Shown here piece after piece: positions 25,784-34,219 of a DNA stretch of 64,000 nucleotides. Below the pieces are notes generated by a model that searched no databases, had not been told where the DNA came from, and saw only the letters and a list, made by a program, of their open reading frames with translations. The translations under genes and the position numbers were made by a program. The DNA lies in assembly GCF_015353075.1 (NCBI RefSeq), contig NZ_CP064187.1, positions 4,037,001-4,101,000 of the forward strand. The letters are read 5' to 3'. The stretch's first letter is position 1. Each line of letters starts with the position of its first letter. The DNA comes from Rhizobium sp. 007 (GTDB taxonomy: Bacteria > Pseudomonadota > Alphaproteobacteria > Rhizobiales > Rhizobiaceae).

Positions 25784-26323
25784 ATGCGTGGAAAATATTT
25801 GAAGGTCTGCCTCGTCTTTGCGGTTGGTCTGATGTTTGCGGGGGAAGCCGTCGAACCCGCGTATGCGCAGGTGGCAAAGGGCCCGAGCGGCCTGCCGCTT
25901 CCGCGGTTCGTCTCGCTGAAGTCCAAGCGCGTCAATCTGCGCATCGGCCCGGGAACGGATTATGCCGCGTCGTGGATGTATCTGAAAGCCGGCCTGCCGG
26001 TCGAAATCATCCAGGAATACGACAACTGGCGCCGTATCCGCGATGCGGATGGCACGGAAGGTTGGGTCAACCAATCGCTGCTGTCAAGTCAGCGCGCGGC
26101 GATTGCCGCACCGTGGATGAAGGGCAAGGGCAAGTTCGTCTATGTCAACATGCGCCGTGAGCCGCAGTCGTCAGCGACCGTGGTTGCCAAGCTGGAGCCG
26201 GGTGTGATGATCCATATCGCTGAATGCAACGGCGATTGGTGTCATGCCGAAGCCGACAGCGCCGAAGGCTGGGTGGCGCAGTCGGAAATCTGGGGCGCTT
26301 ACCCGGGCGAAGCTTTCAAATAA
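25784..26323 (+). CDS. Secreted SH3 domain-containing protein
   Basis: 179-residue exported protein. A signal peptide is evident (MRGKYLKVCLVFAVGLMFAG, then EAVEPAYA-QV). Two bacterial SH3 (SH3b) modules follow: about residues 45-100 (SKRVNLRIGPGTDYAASWMY, ending GTEGWVNQSLL) and 115-175 (KFVYVNMRREPQSSATVVAK, ending AEGWVAQSEIWG). Such domains bind peptidoglycan or assist envelope enzymes. Convergent with the adenosine kinase gene, overlapping its 3' end by 8 bp. No enzymatic domain is present. Confidence 0.9.
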   Translation: MRGKYLKVCLVFAVGLMFAGEAVEPAYAQVAKGPSGLPLPRFVSLKSKRVNLRIGPGTDYAASWMYLKAGLPVEIIQEYDNWRRIRDADGTEGWVNQSLLSSQRAAIAAPWMKGKGKFVYVNMRREPQSSATVVAKLEPGVMIHIAECNGDWCHAEADSAEGWVAQSEIWGAYPGEAFK

Positions 26324-27308
26324 GCTGCGCGTCGCGGGCGGCTTCGGAAAGCGATTTCATCGGCCGCGGTCCGATCTGCTGAATGACGATCCCAGCTGCA
26401 AGGCAGCCAAGCTTGCCGCAATCTTCCAGCGTCCGTCCCTGCGTGTAACCATAGAGGAAGCCTGAAGCGAAGAGGTCGCCGGCACCGGTCGTATCGACCA
26501 CTTCCTTGATGCGGATCGCATCGACATACCAGCGCTCGTTGCCCTTCAGCATAACGGCGCCGTTTTCGCTCATCGTCACGGCCGCGATCTTGCAATCCTT
26601 GGCGATCTTGTTGAGCGCCACCTCGAAATCGTCCGTCTCATAGAGCGCGAGTACTTCCTGCCGGTTGGCAAACACGATGTCGACAGTGCCGGAGCGCATG
26701 AGGTCGAGGAACTCCGCGCGGTAGCGATCGACGCAGAAGCTGTCCGAAAGCGTCATGGAGACTTCGCGGCCGTTCTCATGGGCGATGCGGGCGCATTCGC
26801 GAATCGCTTCCTTGGCGCGCGGCGGATCCCAGAGATAGCCTTCGAAGTACGTCACCTTGGCTTGTGCCACGACCTCGGGCTCGACATCCTCCGGGCCGAG
26901 TTCGACGCAGGCGCCGAGATAGGTATTCATCGAGCGTTCGCCGTCATCCGTGACGAAGATCATCGAGCGCGCGGTCGGTGGGAACGTGCCCTTTGGTTTC
27001 GTCTGGTAATGTACGCCCTGTGCCCGGATGTCGTGCGCGAAAATCTCGCCGAGCTGATCCTCCGCTACCTTACCGAAATAGGCGGCCCTGCCGCCGAGGC
27101 TTGCAACGCCCGCTGCCGTATTGCCGGCGCTGCCGCCTGAAGCTTCGAGCGCCGGCCCCATGCGCGAATAGAGAAGTTCGGCGCGGGCGGCGTCGATAAG
27201 GTTCATCGCCGCCTTGGTGATATTGTTGTCAATGAGGAACTGGTCGTCGCAGCGCGCGATGATATCGACGATGGCGTTGCCGACAGTCAGAACATCGAAT
27301 TTTGTCAT
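26316..27308 (-). CDS. Adenosine kinase (PfkB family)
   Basis: Ribokinase/PfkB family kinase, 330 residues. The N-terminal TVGNAIVDIIARCDD and the GGSAGNTAAGVASLGGRAAY block fit the bacterial adenosine kinase-like group. The PfkB signature 2 with catalytic base is DTTGAGDLFASGF. It would phosphorylate adenosine to AMP using ATP for purine salvage. Single gene. Substrate specificity within PfkB kinases is easily misassigned, but length and the N-terminal pattern favour adenosine. Confidence 0.85.
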   Translation of the reverse strand: MTKFDVLTVGNAIVDIIARCDDQFLIDNNITKAAMNLIDAARAELLYSRMGPALEASGGSAGNTAAGVASLGGRAAYFGKVAEDQLGEIFAHDIRAQGVHYQTKPKGTFPPTARSMIFVTDDGERSMNTYLGACVELGPEDVEPEVVAQAKVTYFEGYLWDPPRAKEAIRECARIAHENGREVSMTLSDSFCVDRYRAEFLDLMRSGTVDIVFANRQEVLALYETDDFEVALNKIAKDCKIAAVTMSENGAVMLKGNERWYVDAIRIKEVVDTTGAGDLFASGFLYGYTQGRTLEDCGKLGCLAAGIVIQQIGPRPMKSLSEAARDAQLI

Positions 27309-27729
27309 GAAAGGGAAGGTTCCGGATTAGATGATAGCCGGGATCCGGTCTTACCGGAATTTCCGGGCTTTGGAAGAAAAAACGCCGCCAGTTGCCCATT
27401 TCTTCGCAAATGCCGTCGATCCGTCATGTCGTTGTCACCTTGAGCTTTTAGACACGATCACAAGCAGACCGGCATGAGCAGCCTTTGGGTTGCGGCCGGA
27501 TGAGAAGGGATGATGCCCTTCGACTGTGTACCGGAGCAGGCGCTGACCACGGATGAACTGGCAGCACCGGAACCGGGTGTCCGGCCAGTCCGGATGCGGA
27601 AAAGCGGGCAGTGCCCGCTTTTTTTGTTCCTGCCGTCCGGTTCGTTGCGCGCCTCTTTTGCCAATCCATTTGTCAACGAAGAAGTTTTGCTGCTAGAGCA
27701 GGATATCCCCGCGCAAGGCATCCCTCCGC
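27309..27729. other. 420-bp intergenic region with a hairpin and a strong terminator
   Basis: No convincing gene. The stretch contains a stem GAAGGG-ATGATG-CCCTTC (27504-27521) and ends in a strong plus-strand intrinsic terminator at 27600-27625 that no annotated plus-strand gene explains. An open frame of about 80 codons at 27510-27749 runs through the terminator and has no ribosome binding site. A small RNA of up to about 180 nt ending at the terminator is possible, but I see no clear promoter. Confidence 0.5.
27600..27625 (+). terminator. Orphan intrinsic terminator
   Basis: Stem AAGCGGGC / GCCCGCTT with a 3-nt loop followed by seven T. The nearest upstream gene on the plus strand ends 1.3 kb away, so it probably ends an unannotated transcript, such as a small RNA. 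Confidence 0.8.
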
Positions 27730-28677
27730 ATGATAGCCATCATTTTTGACGTCCTTCCCATCTTCATCATGATCCTGATCGGCTGGCTGATCGTCAAAAC
27801 TGGACTGATGAAGGCAGATGTCGGCGACGCCTTGAGCGATTTCGTTTTCAAGATTGCCGTCCCACTGCTCCTTTTCCGCACGATTGCCGAAGCGGATTTT
27901 CATGGCGCTTCGCCATTTCGTCTCTGGATCGCTTATTTCTCCGGCGTTGCGGTGACCTGGACGGCGGGCCACATCGCAGCGACCCGTTTTTTTGGCCGTG
28001 ATGATCGCATCGGCGTGCTTGCCGGCGTTTCGTCGGCATTTGCCAATACGATCTTCGTCGGTCTGCCGCTTGTTCAACGCACGGTCGGCAATGAGGGCCT
28101 TGTACCGCTTTCCATCCTCATCGCCGTGCATCTGCCGGTCATGATGGTCATCGGCACGATCATGATGGAGCGGGCGGAGCGGAAGATTGCGGGCAAAGGC
28201 GAACGCAGCATGCTGAAACTCTTTCGCCAGATCGGTCTCAATCTTGTCCGCAATCCGCTCGTTATCGGTCTTGTCGCAGGTGCCGCGGTTCACCTTGCAG
28301 GTCTTCCAATGCCGCTGCCGGTGGCGTCCATTGTCGACCAACTGGCGGGCGTTGCTGGGCCTGTGGCCCTGGTATCTCTGGGCATGGCGCTCGAGAAGTA
28401 TGGCGTTTCCGGCAATGTCGGCATTGCCAGCGTCACATCTGCCTTCAAACTGGTGTTGCTTCCATGCTGCGTCTGGGCCGCAAGCCATCTGGTTGGATTG
28501 ACCGGCAGTTGGACCGCGGCGCTGGTGCTGATCGCCGCTGTTCCCACCGGCGTCAACGCCTGGCTGATCGCCAACCGTTTCGGCGTCGGCCACAGCCTCG
28601 CGGCCTCCACCATCACGGTCACGACAGCACTCGGCGCCATTTCGGTTTCGCTCTGGGCCTACCTGCTCGGCGCCTGA
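27730..28677 (+). CDS. AEC family transporter
   Basis: Auxin efflux carrier family membrane protein, 315 residues, with about ten hydrophobic helices in two five-helix halves. The first half starts IFDVLPIFIMILIGWLIVKT and holds FKIAVPLLLFRTI; the second holds the conserved LVSLGMALEKYG and IAAVPTGVNAWLIANRFG. Relatives export organic acids, auxin-like compounds or unknown metabolites. It is a single gene following the orphan terminator and convergent with cycM. Confidence 0.92.
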   Translation: MIAIIFDVLPIFIMILIGWLIVKTGLMKADVGDALSDFVFKIAVPLLLFRTIAEADFHGASPFRLWIAYFSGVAVTWTAGHIAATRFFGRDDRIGVLAGVSSAFANTIFVGLPLVQRTVGNEGLVPLSILIAVHLPVMMVIGTIMMERAERKIAGKGERSMLKLFRQIGLNLVRNPLVIGLVAGAAVHLAGLPMPLPVASIVDQLAGVAGPVALVSLGMALEKYGVSGNVGIASVTSAFKLVLLPCCVWAASHLVGLTGSWTAALVLIAAVPTGVNAWLIANRFGVGHSLAASTITVTTALGAISVSLWAYLLGA

Positions 28678-28683
28678 TCGCAA

Positions 28684-28709
28684 CAAAAAAGCCCGGCGTC
28701 GGCCGGGCT
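28684..28709 (-). terminator. Intrinsic terminator of cycM
   Basis: On the minus strand GAGCCCGGCC-GAC-GCCGGGC is followed by TTTTTT. It lies about 30 bp past the cytochrome gene's stop and just after the AEC transporter's stop on the other strand. Confidence 0.85.
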
Positions 28710-28737
28710 CTCGATTCCGTCGGAAAGCTTTGAACGA

Positions 28738-29316
28738 TTACTGCGTAACGGTGTCAGGCGCGTTCGGATCCGGCAACGGAACCGGTGCGTCTGCCAGCGT
28801 GTGCAAGTAAAGGATCACGTTCGCGCGGTCCTGTTCCTTCGGCAGACCGGCAAAGCCCATGGCCGTGCCCGGAATCTGCTTTTTCGGTGCCAGCAGGAAG
28901 TGGTTCAGGTGATCGAAGGTCCACTTTTCGCTGCCGCCCTTGGAGAAATCCTTCATGGGGGAGGAATAGGCGAAGCCCTCATGCGAAGCGATCGGACGAT
29001 CGACGAGACCATAGAGGTTCGGGCCGACTTTGTTTGGCCCTCCCTTGGTCACGTCATGACAGGACTGACACTTCTTGAATACCGTTTCGCCTGCCTTGGC
29101 ATCGGCGCTGGCAAGAAGCTTGGCGATCGGAACCACAGCTGCTGCAGGTGCAGCCTCGCCACCGCCGGCAGCGGGTGCCTCTTCCGCAACGATGGCGAAA
29201 CCTTCCTTCTCCGGCGCTTCGGAGTGGAAGATCCCTTCGGACGCGATCGAGACTGACATCAGGACGAAAATCGTTCCGAGCAGCGCCCCAACGCCCATAT
29301 TGACATAAGAATTCAT
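28738..29316 (-). CDS. cycM: Membrane-anchored c-type cytochrome (CycM-like)
   Basis: 192-residue cytochrome c. An uncleaved N-terminal anchor ([17 protein letters not shown], residues 9-25) is followed by an Ala/Pro-rich linker (about 42-65) and a class I cytochrome domain with CQSCH at residues 83-87 and the axial Met in IPGTAMGF. This matches rhizobial CycM, which carries electrons to the aa3 oxidase in the periplasm. I chose ATG 29316 ([10 protein letters not shown]); the upstream 15-residue extension lacks membrane-protein character. Confidence 0.9.
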   Translation of the reverse strand: MNSYVNMGVGALLGTIFVLMSVSIASEGIFHSEAPEKEGFAIVAEEAPAAGGGEAAPAAAVVPIAKLLASADAKAGETVFKKCQSCHDVTKGGPNKVGPNLYGLVDRPIASHEGFAYSSPMKDFSKGGSEKWTFDHLNHFLLAPKKQIPGTAMGFAGLPKEQDRANVILYLHTLADAPVPLPDPNAPDTVTQ

Positions 29317-29471
29317 CTGCAATGCTCCCCGTGCAGTCGGCAGACCCTGAATAGGCACCATCTTGAAATCGCGCGGAACCTATGTCTTTTGGCAGTTCGT
29401 TGCAACTGTCTAAATGGTCTTGTACGTGAGACTTTTTGACACTTTCCCGCCTGGAATAGAAGGTCCGAACG

Positions 29472-30227
29472 ATGACTGCTTCAAATTTAGATGACGTGCT
29501 GGTTCTGATCCCCGCCCGCATGGCGTCCACCCGCCTTCCCGGCAAGCCGCTGGCCGATATTTGCGGATTGCCGATGATCGTCCAGGTCGCTTTGCGAGCG
29601 AAGGAAGCGGAGATCGGCCGTGTCGTCATCGCGGTCGACGACGAGGAGGTTTTCGAGGCGGTTTCGAAGGCCGGCTTCGAAGTCGTTATGACCCGCAAGG
29701 ATCATCAATCCGGCTCCGATCGCATTTTCGAAGCCTTGCACAAGGTCGACCCGGACGCGAGCGCCAGGATCGTCGTCAACGTCCAGGGCGATCTACCGAC
29801 CATCGATCCCGAAACGATCCGCGCTGCATTGCGCCCGTTGGAAGAGGAGACCGTCGATATCGCGACGCTCACCGTCGAGATCACTGATGAGGAAGAGAGG
29901 ACCAATCCGAACGTTGTCAAGGTCGTGGGGTCTCCGCTCTCCGAAACGCGTCTTCATGCGCTCTATTTCACCCGCGCGACAGCACCTTATGGCCAAGGGC
30001 CGCTCTATCACCATATCGGCCTATATGCATATCGCCGGGCTGCGCTCGAGAAATTCGTCTCGCTCGGACCGTCGGCCCTTGAGAAGCGCGAATCCCTGGA
30101 GCAGCTTCGCGCGCTCGAAGCCGGCATGCGCATCGACGTGGAGATCGTTAAAACCGTTCCGCTTGGGGTCGATACGCCGGCCGATCTCGATAAAGCCCGC
30201 CGCATTCTTTCGGCAAGGAAGGCATGA
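29472..30227 (+). CDS. kdsB: 3-deoxy-manno-octulosonate cytidylyltransferase
   Basis: CMP-Kdo synthetase, 251 residues, activating Kdo for lipopolysaccharide assembly. The nucleotide-binding [18 protein letters not shown], the [12 protein letters not shown] block and [16 protein letters not shown] are diagnostic. The stop overlaps the alternative pheA start at 30224 (ATGA), and pheA follows on the same strand. It is divergent from cycM with a 155-bp gap holding the promoters. Confidence 0.96.
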   Translation: MTASNLDDVLVLIPARMASTRLPGKPLADICGLPMIVQVALRAKEAEIGRVVIAVDDEEVFEAVSKAGFEVVMTRKDHQSGSDRIFEALHKVDPDASARIVVNVQGDLPTIDPETIRAALRPLEEETVDIATLTVEITDEEERTNPNVVKVVGSPLSETRLHALYFTRATAPYGQGPLYHHIGLYAYRRAALEKFVSLGPSALEKRESLEQLRALEAGMRIDVEIVKTVPLGVDTPADLDKARRILSARKA

Positions 30228-30238
30228 AGGACATCGTC

Positions 30239-31099
30239 ATGAACATCAAGACCAATCGAATCTCGTTTCAAGGCGAATTCGGCGCGAACTCCGACATGGC
30301 CTGCCGTGACATGTTCCCGACAATGGAGCCGTTGCCTTGCCAGACATTTGAAGACGCCTTCATGGCGGTCGACAACGGTGATGCCGATATTGCGATGATC
30401 CCGATTGAAAACACGATCGCGGGCCGAGTCGCCGATATCCACCACCTCCTGCCGGAGTCGCGGCTGCACATCATCGCCGAATACTTCATGCCGATCCGTT
30501 TTCAGCTGATGGTGCTGCCCGGAGTCGCGAAGGACGAAATACGCACCGTGCACAGCCACATCCACGCGCTGGGTCAATGCCGCAAGATCGTGCGGGCAAA
30601 TGGCTGGAAGCCGGTGATTGCGGGAGATACGGCAGGTGCCGCGAAGCTCGTCAAGGAAACCGGCGACCGAACCATGGCGGCGCTTGCGCCGCGTCTTGCC
30701 GCCGAACTCTATAGCCTCGACATCGTTGCCGAAAATGTCGAGGACACCGAGAGCAATGTTACGCGCTTCGTCGTGCTCTCGCGCGACGAGGAATGGGCAA
30801 ACCGCAGCTCCAAGGAAGAAAAGATCGTCACGACCTTCGTCTTCAACGTCCGCAACATCCCGGCCGCGCTCTATAAGGCTCTGGGTGGTTTCGCGACGAA
30901 CAACATCAACATGACGAAGCTAGAAAGCTATCAGCTGGGTGGCAAATTCGTGGCGACGCAGTTTTACGCCGATATCGAAGGCGATCCGAACGATGCCCAT
31001 GTGCGCCGGGCTTTGGAAGAGTTGCGGTTCTTTTCAGAGAATGTCCGCATTCTCGGGGTCTACAGAGGCCACCCGATGCGCGGCCAACTGCACAAGTGA
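30239..31099 (+). CDS. pheA: Prephenate dehydratase
   Basis: 286-residue monofunctional prephenate dehydratase converting prephenate to phenylpyruvate for phenylalanine synthesis. The catalytic domain starts RISFQGEFGANSDMACRD and contains ADIAMIPIENTIAGRV; a Thr-Arg-Phe element is in ESNVTRFVVLSRD. A C-terminal ACT domain (about 195-275, FNVRNIPAALYKALGGFATN) should give feedback control by phenylalanine. ATG 30239 has AAGGA 8 bp upstream; ATG 30224, overlapping kdsB, is the alternative start. A perfect 11-bp terminator stem follows directly. Confidence 0.95.
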   Translation: MNIKTNRISFQGEFGANSDMACRDMFPTMEPLPCQTFEDAFMAVDNGDADIAMIPIENTIAGRVADIHHLLPESRLHIIAEYFMPIRFQLMVLPGVAKDEIRTVHSHIHALGQCRKIVRANGWKPVIAGDTAGAAKLVKETGDRTMAALAPRLAAELYSLDIVAENVEDTESNVTRFVVLSRDEEWANRSSKEEKIVTTFVFNVRNIPAALYKALGGFATNNINMTKLESYQLGGKFVATQFYADIEGDPNDAHVRRALEELRFFSENVRILGVYRGHPMRGQLHK

Positions 31100-31124
31100 G
31101 GAAGGGCGCCGGCGGCGCCCTTCC
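31100..31124. terminator. Hairpin terminator between pheA and the VOC gene
   Basis: Perfect inverted repeat GGAAGGGCGCC / GGCGCCCTTCC with loop GGC, beginning right after the pheA stop, between two convergent genes. The T tract is short (TGCTCTTTC). Confidence 0.7.
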
Positions 31125-31131
31125 TGCTCTT

Positions 31132-31500
31132 TCACTTGTCGGGTTCGCAGACGCGCAACCGGTGGCCGTCCGGATCGAGCGCGACAAAGGTCGGGCCGAA
31201 ATCGAGATCGGTCAGCTCCTGAGCAATTGGCAGACCGCGCTTTCGCCAATCCTCGTATTGTTTGGCAACGGCATTTTCGCCAGCCACCATGAAGGCGACC
31301 TCGCCGCGATTGCCGATCGCGGAAGGTTGCGGCTCGACCGTGCTGCGCCGCCACAGCCCGAGCGTGAAGCCGCCGTCGAGCGGGAACGCGACGAAATTCG
31401 GCGCGGCTACCCCGGGTTCGCGGCCGAGCAGATCCTTGTAAAAGATCGCACTTTCGGCAGGATCCTTGACGTAAAGAATGATGAGGTTCGGGCTGGTCAT
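31132..31500 (-). CDS. VOC family protein (glyoxalase/bleomycin-resistance fold)
   Basis: 122-residue single VOC domain with two beta-alpha-beta-beta-beta units: LIILYVKDPAESAIFYKDLL at the N-terminus and FGPTFVALDPDGHRLRV at the C-terminus. Metal ligand positions are not fully conserved, so enzymatic, binding or resistance roles cannot be separated. The gene is downstream of the small protein and the WYL regulator on the same strand; YafY-type regulators are often found beside VOC genes. Confidence 0.88.
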   Translation of the reverse strand: MTSPNLIILYVKDPAESAIFYKDLLGREPGVAAPNFVAFPLDGGFTLGLWRRSTVEPQPSAIGNRGEVAFMVAGENAVAKQYEDWRKRGLPIAQELTDLDFGPTFVALDPDGHRLRVCEPDK

Positions 31501-31623
31501 ATCGGTGTCCCTCGTATTTGGAAAAGGTTTCGCAGATTCAGCGCTTGCCGGCGTCTAACGACGGCAAGCGCTAAAGCCGCCGCTGATGCGGCGGCGCTAC
31601 GTCGGTTAGACGGTTTAGTGAAT

Positions 31624-31851
31624 TCAGTTGCTCTCGTGGTGTGGGTGGTTCCAGTCCATGAACCCGATATCGCGCTTCATGTAATCGGACATCGCATCGA
31701 GATCGAGCTGAGGATAGCGGCTCCGCACCATCTTGCGCGATGCGTTCAGCATCATTCGCAGCATCAGAGATTGGGGGTATCTCGCTTGCGTAGTCGTGTC
31801 CTCGACCGCGCGATTTCTGCATGTCGATCGGGTGAGGTTCAAGCTCGTCAT
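31624..31851 (-). CDS. Small DUF1127-like protein
   Basis: 75-residue basic protein. The start at 31851 is the second of two adjacent Met codons and has GGAGG 7 bp upstream. The C-terminal half (LDLDAMSDYMKRDIGFMDWN) resembles the short DUF1127 motif (L-x-D-x-x-L-x-D-I-G-L), known in alphaproteobacterial small proteins linked to RNA and phosphate regulation; the match is approximate. It lies between the WYL regulator and the VOC gene, same strand. Confidence 0.6.
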   Translation of the reverse strand: MTSLNLTRSTCRNRAVEDTTTQARYPQSLMLRMMLNASRKMVRSRYPQLDLDAMSDYMKRDIGFMDWNHPHHESN

Positions 31852-31924
31852 CATCGGTCCTCCAGTTTGGGATTGTCCCGATAATAGCGCTGACCACTGT
31901 CAGTTTATGGCAGTAGCGTCGAGG

Positions 31925-32611
31925 CTAAGACGAAATTTCCTGCTGATCCCGCCACTCCTTGAGAAGCACTGCGCGGCGGCGCGGATAGCGTACGTCTTGG
32001 GGTCTCATTTCGACGATCCGGTCGGTGCGGAAATGACGGTAATCCTGCCGCAGTTCGCACCACGCCACCACGACGCGGACCTGCTCGAAGTAGCTGAGCG
32101 CAAAGGGCCAGATATTGCGGACGGAGACGGTTCCGCTCTCGTCGGAATAGGTCAGCTTGAGAATCCGTTCGCTGCGGATCGCCTTGCGAATGGCGTCAAG
32201 ATCCGCCTTGTCGGCAACGGGCGGACGCAGGTGAACGAGAAGCGTCGAGGTCTCGATTTCATCGCGCATTTCGTGTGGCAGGACATCGGCAATCTTCGCC
32301 AGTGCATCGGCGCCGGCAGCAGCAAGACGCGGATCGGCGGCGCGGGCGACCCAGCGCGAACCGAGGACCAATGCCTCGATCTCGTCCTGCGAAAACATCA
32401 TCGGCGGCAGCATGAAGCCGGGCTTCAAGACGTAGCCGATGCCGGGTTCGCCTTCGATCAGAGCCCCCTGCCCCTGGAGGCTGGCGATATCGCGATAGAG
32501 CGTGCGGATGCTGACGCCTGTTTCCGTAGCAAGGACGGCACCGCTCACCGGCCGTCGGTAGCGCCGCAACGTCTGAAGCAGGGTCAGAAGGCGTTCCGAG
32601 CGCGCCATCAC
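31925..32611 (-). CDS. YafY-type HTH/WYL-domain transcriptional regulator
   Basis: 228-residue regulator. The N-terminal DeoR-like winged helix is ERLLTLLQTLRRYRRPVSGA, then LATETGVSIRTLYRDIASLQ. The C-terminal WYL domain (about residues 135-210) holds LKLTYSDESGTVSVRNIWPF and a conserved basic patch. WYL regulators sense small ligands or nucleic-acid ends. It is 7 bp downstream of nudC on the same strand, so it may be co-transcribed with the HIT and NudC genes. The target is probably the small protein and VOC gene downstream. Confidence 0.9.
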   Translation of the reverse strand: MMARSERLLTLLQTLRRYRRPVSGAVLATETGVSIRTLYRDIASLQGQGALIEGEPGIGYVLKPGFMLPPMMFSQDEIEALVLGSRWVARAADPRLAAAGADALAKIADVLPHEMRDEIETSTLLVHLRPPVADKADLDAIRKAIRSERILKLTYSDESGTVSVRNIWPFALSYFEQVRVVVAWCELRQDYRHFRTDRIVEMRPQDVRYPRRRAVLLKEWRDQQEISS

Positions 32612-32617
32612 ATCAGC

Positions 32618-33580
32618 CTATTGCTTTTTCCACTCCACCCAATCGCGCATCAGGCGGTGCGCGATAGCGCCTTTGGGCGGCGAAGCCTGACCGTTGGCGC
32701 CGGGGCGTTCGAGCATTTCAAGTGTTTCCTCGCGGGTGAACCAGCGGCAATCTTCCAGTTCCGATTCGTCGCGGTGGACCTCTGTTGATTTCGCCTCGGC
32801 ATAGCAGCCGATCATCAGCGTATGCGGCATCGGCCAGGGCTGCGACGCGTGGTAGCGAATCCGGCCGGTTTTGATACCGGATTCTTCCAGCGTCTCGCGG
32901 CGCACGGCATTTTCGATCGTTTCGCCGGGCTCGACGAAGCCGGCGAGGCAGGAATACATGCCCGGCGTAAAATGGTGGCTGCGGCCGAGCAGGCAAAGGT
33001 CGCGCTGTTCATCGATCGTCAGCATGATGACCACCGGGTCGGTGCGCGGGAAGATCATGTGTTCGCAGGCCGTGCAAACCCGCTTGTAGCCGCCGATGCG
33101 CATCTCCATCGTGCTACCGCAACGGCCGCAGAAGCGGTTGTCGCCGTTCCAGCGGATGAGGCTTGCGGCCTGGGCGAATTCGCCAAGCAGAACGTCATCG
33201 ACGAGCTGGTCGCGGTAGAGCGTCCGGCCGTCGGCGGGCTTGTAGTGGCTTTCAAGTTCCTCGGCGGGAATGCCGACGGGAACGGCAAGCCGCGGTTCGC
33301 CCGTCTTGCGGTAGCCGAGCAGGATCGTCTCGTCCCAATGTGGCTGCAGTTCCTGCAGTTCGTAGCGGGCAAACAGCGGATCGAGCACTTGTCCATCATG
33401 CTTCAGGACAAGCTTGTCCTTGGCGAAGGCGAAGATATGCGTGCCGTCCTTCGCCAGTGCATTTTCGACGGACTGCTCGTCGCGATGTTCGGAATCGCGG
33501 TTGAGGTCGTTTGCGGCAAAGGCGGTGAGATTGCTGGGCTCCGGATGTGGGACATCCGAATCGAAAAGCGAACGGTTCAT
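32618..33580 (-). CDS. nudC: NAD(+) diphosphatase
   Basis: Nudix hydrolase of 320 residues that cleaves NADH, NAD+ and NAD caps on RNA. The zinc ribbon is CGRCG...CTAC (about 150-175) and the Nudix box is GFVEPGETIENAVRRETLEE, followed by ESGI. The downstream SQPWPMPHTLMIG contains the NudC SQPWPFP-type signature. The start overlaps the HIT gene stop (ATGA), so the two are coupled. Confidence 0.95.
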   Translation of the reverse strand: MNRSLFDSDVPHPEPSNLTAFAANDLNRDSEHRDEQSVENALAKDGTHIFAFAKDKLVLKHDGQVLDPLFARYELQELQPHWDETILLGYRKTGEPRLAVPVGIPAEELESHYKPADGRTLYRDQLVDDVLLGEFAQAASLIRWNGDNRFCGRCGSTMEMRIGGYKRVCTACEHMIFPRTDPVVIMLTIDEQRDLCLLGRSHHFTPGMYSCLAGFVEPGETIENAVRRETLEESGIKTGRIRYHASQPWPMPHTLMIGCYAEAKSTEVHRDESELEDCRWFTREETLEMLERPGANGQASPPKGAIAHRLMRDWVEWKKQ

Positions 33581-34002
33581 GATGAAAGGGCTTCCCGCAA
33601 CTTCGCTATGAATTCATCTCTCTTGCCCGCTTCGTAGGGCTCGGCCTTACCGAAGCTCCAAACGGGGCCTGGCCAGTTGGCATCGCCTTCGAAGCGGGCA
33701 ATGACATGAACATGAAGCTGACGGACGATATTGCCAAGGGCCCCGATGTTGATTTTTGTGGCACCGGTGATCTTCTTCAGCGCAGCCGCGGTCATTTCGG
33801 TTTCGAAGGTGAGAAGCACCTGATCGAGCGGCGTGAGTTCGAAGATCTCCGTCATGTTGGCCCTGCGTGGCACCAGGATCAGCCACGGCCAGCGGGCGTC
33901 CTTCGATAATCGGAGATCACACAGACCCGTCTGCATGACGCTGTCGCTATCGCTCTCCAGCCGACGGTCGAGAATGAAATCGTCCAACAGGCATTCCTCC
34001 AT
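33577..34002 (-). CDS. HIT family protein
   Basis: 141-residue histidine-triad superfamily protein. The near-triad is RQLHVHVIARFEGD; the first His of the usual H-x-H-x-H pattern is Gln here, as in a subgroup marked by the conserved RWPWLILVPR. ATG 34002 (MEECLLDDF) has AGGAAA upstream; an upstream start would run into the SRP RNA region. The family hydrolyses nucleotide phosphoramidates or related bonds. It is translationally coupled to nudC, which suggests a shared nucleotide-metabolism role. Confidence 0.85.
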   Translation of the reverse strand: MEECLLDDFILDRRLESDSDSVMQTGLCDLRLSKDARWPWLILVPRRANMTEIFELTPLDQVLLTFETEMTAAALKKITGATKINIGALGNIVRQLHVHVIARFEGDANWPGPVWSFGKAEPYEAGKRDEFIAKLREALSS

Positions 34003-34073
34003 ATTTTTCCTATGATTAGCAGTTTTTTTTGAGCTTGGCTTGCTTTTGATGGCGATATTGCCGATATGTGCAT

Positions 34074-34173
34074 CCGGGAGGTTGGTGGTGGACGAGCCAC
34101 TCGCCAACCGGGTCAGGTCCGGAAGGAAGCAGCCCTAACGAGCCCGGCACGGGTCATCGTGCCAGCCTCCCAC
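34074..34173 (+). ncRNA. ffs: Bacterial small signal recognition particle RNA (4.5S)
   Basis: About 100 nt forming one long hairpin. The outer stem is GGGAGGTTGG (34076-34085) with CCAGCCTCCC (34162-34171). The conserved apical part is GGTCAGGTCC-GGAA-GGAAGCAGCC around 34111-34134, holding the GGAA-type tetraloop and the asymmetric loop bound by Ffh. Location directly upstream of dnaX is typical for alphaproteobacteria. Ends are set from the stem and are accurate to a few bases. Confidence 0.93.
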
Positions 34174-34219
34174 CCTTCTCTCTTCCAAATGCCCGGCGTT
34201 CCGGGCGATAAGCAGGGCG

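Noticed and set aside
27510..27749. 80-codon plus-strand frame before the AEC transporter
   Set aside because: It reads through a strong terminator and overlaps the next gene; no ribosome binding site.
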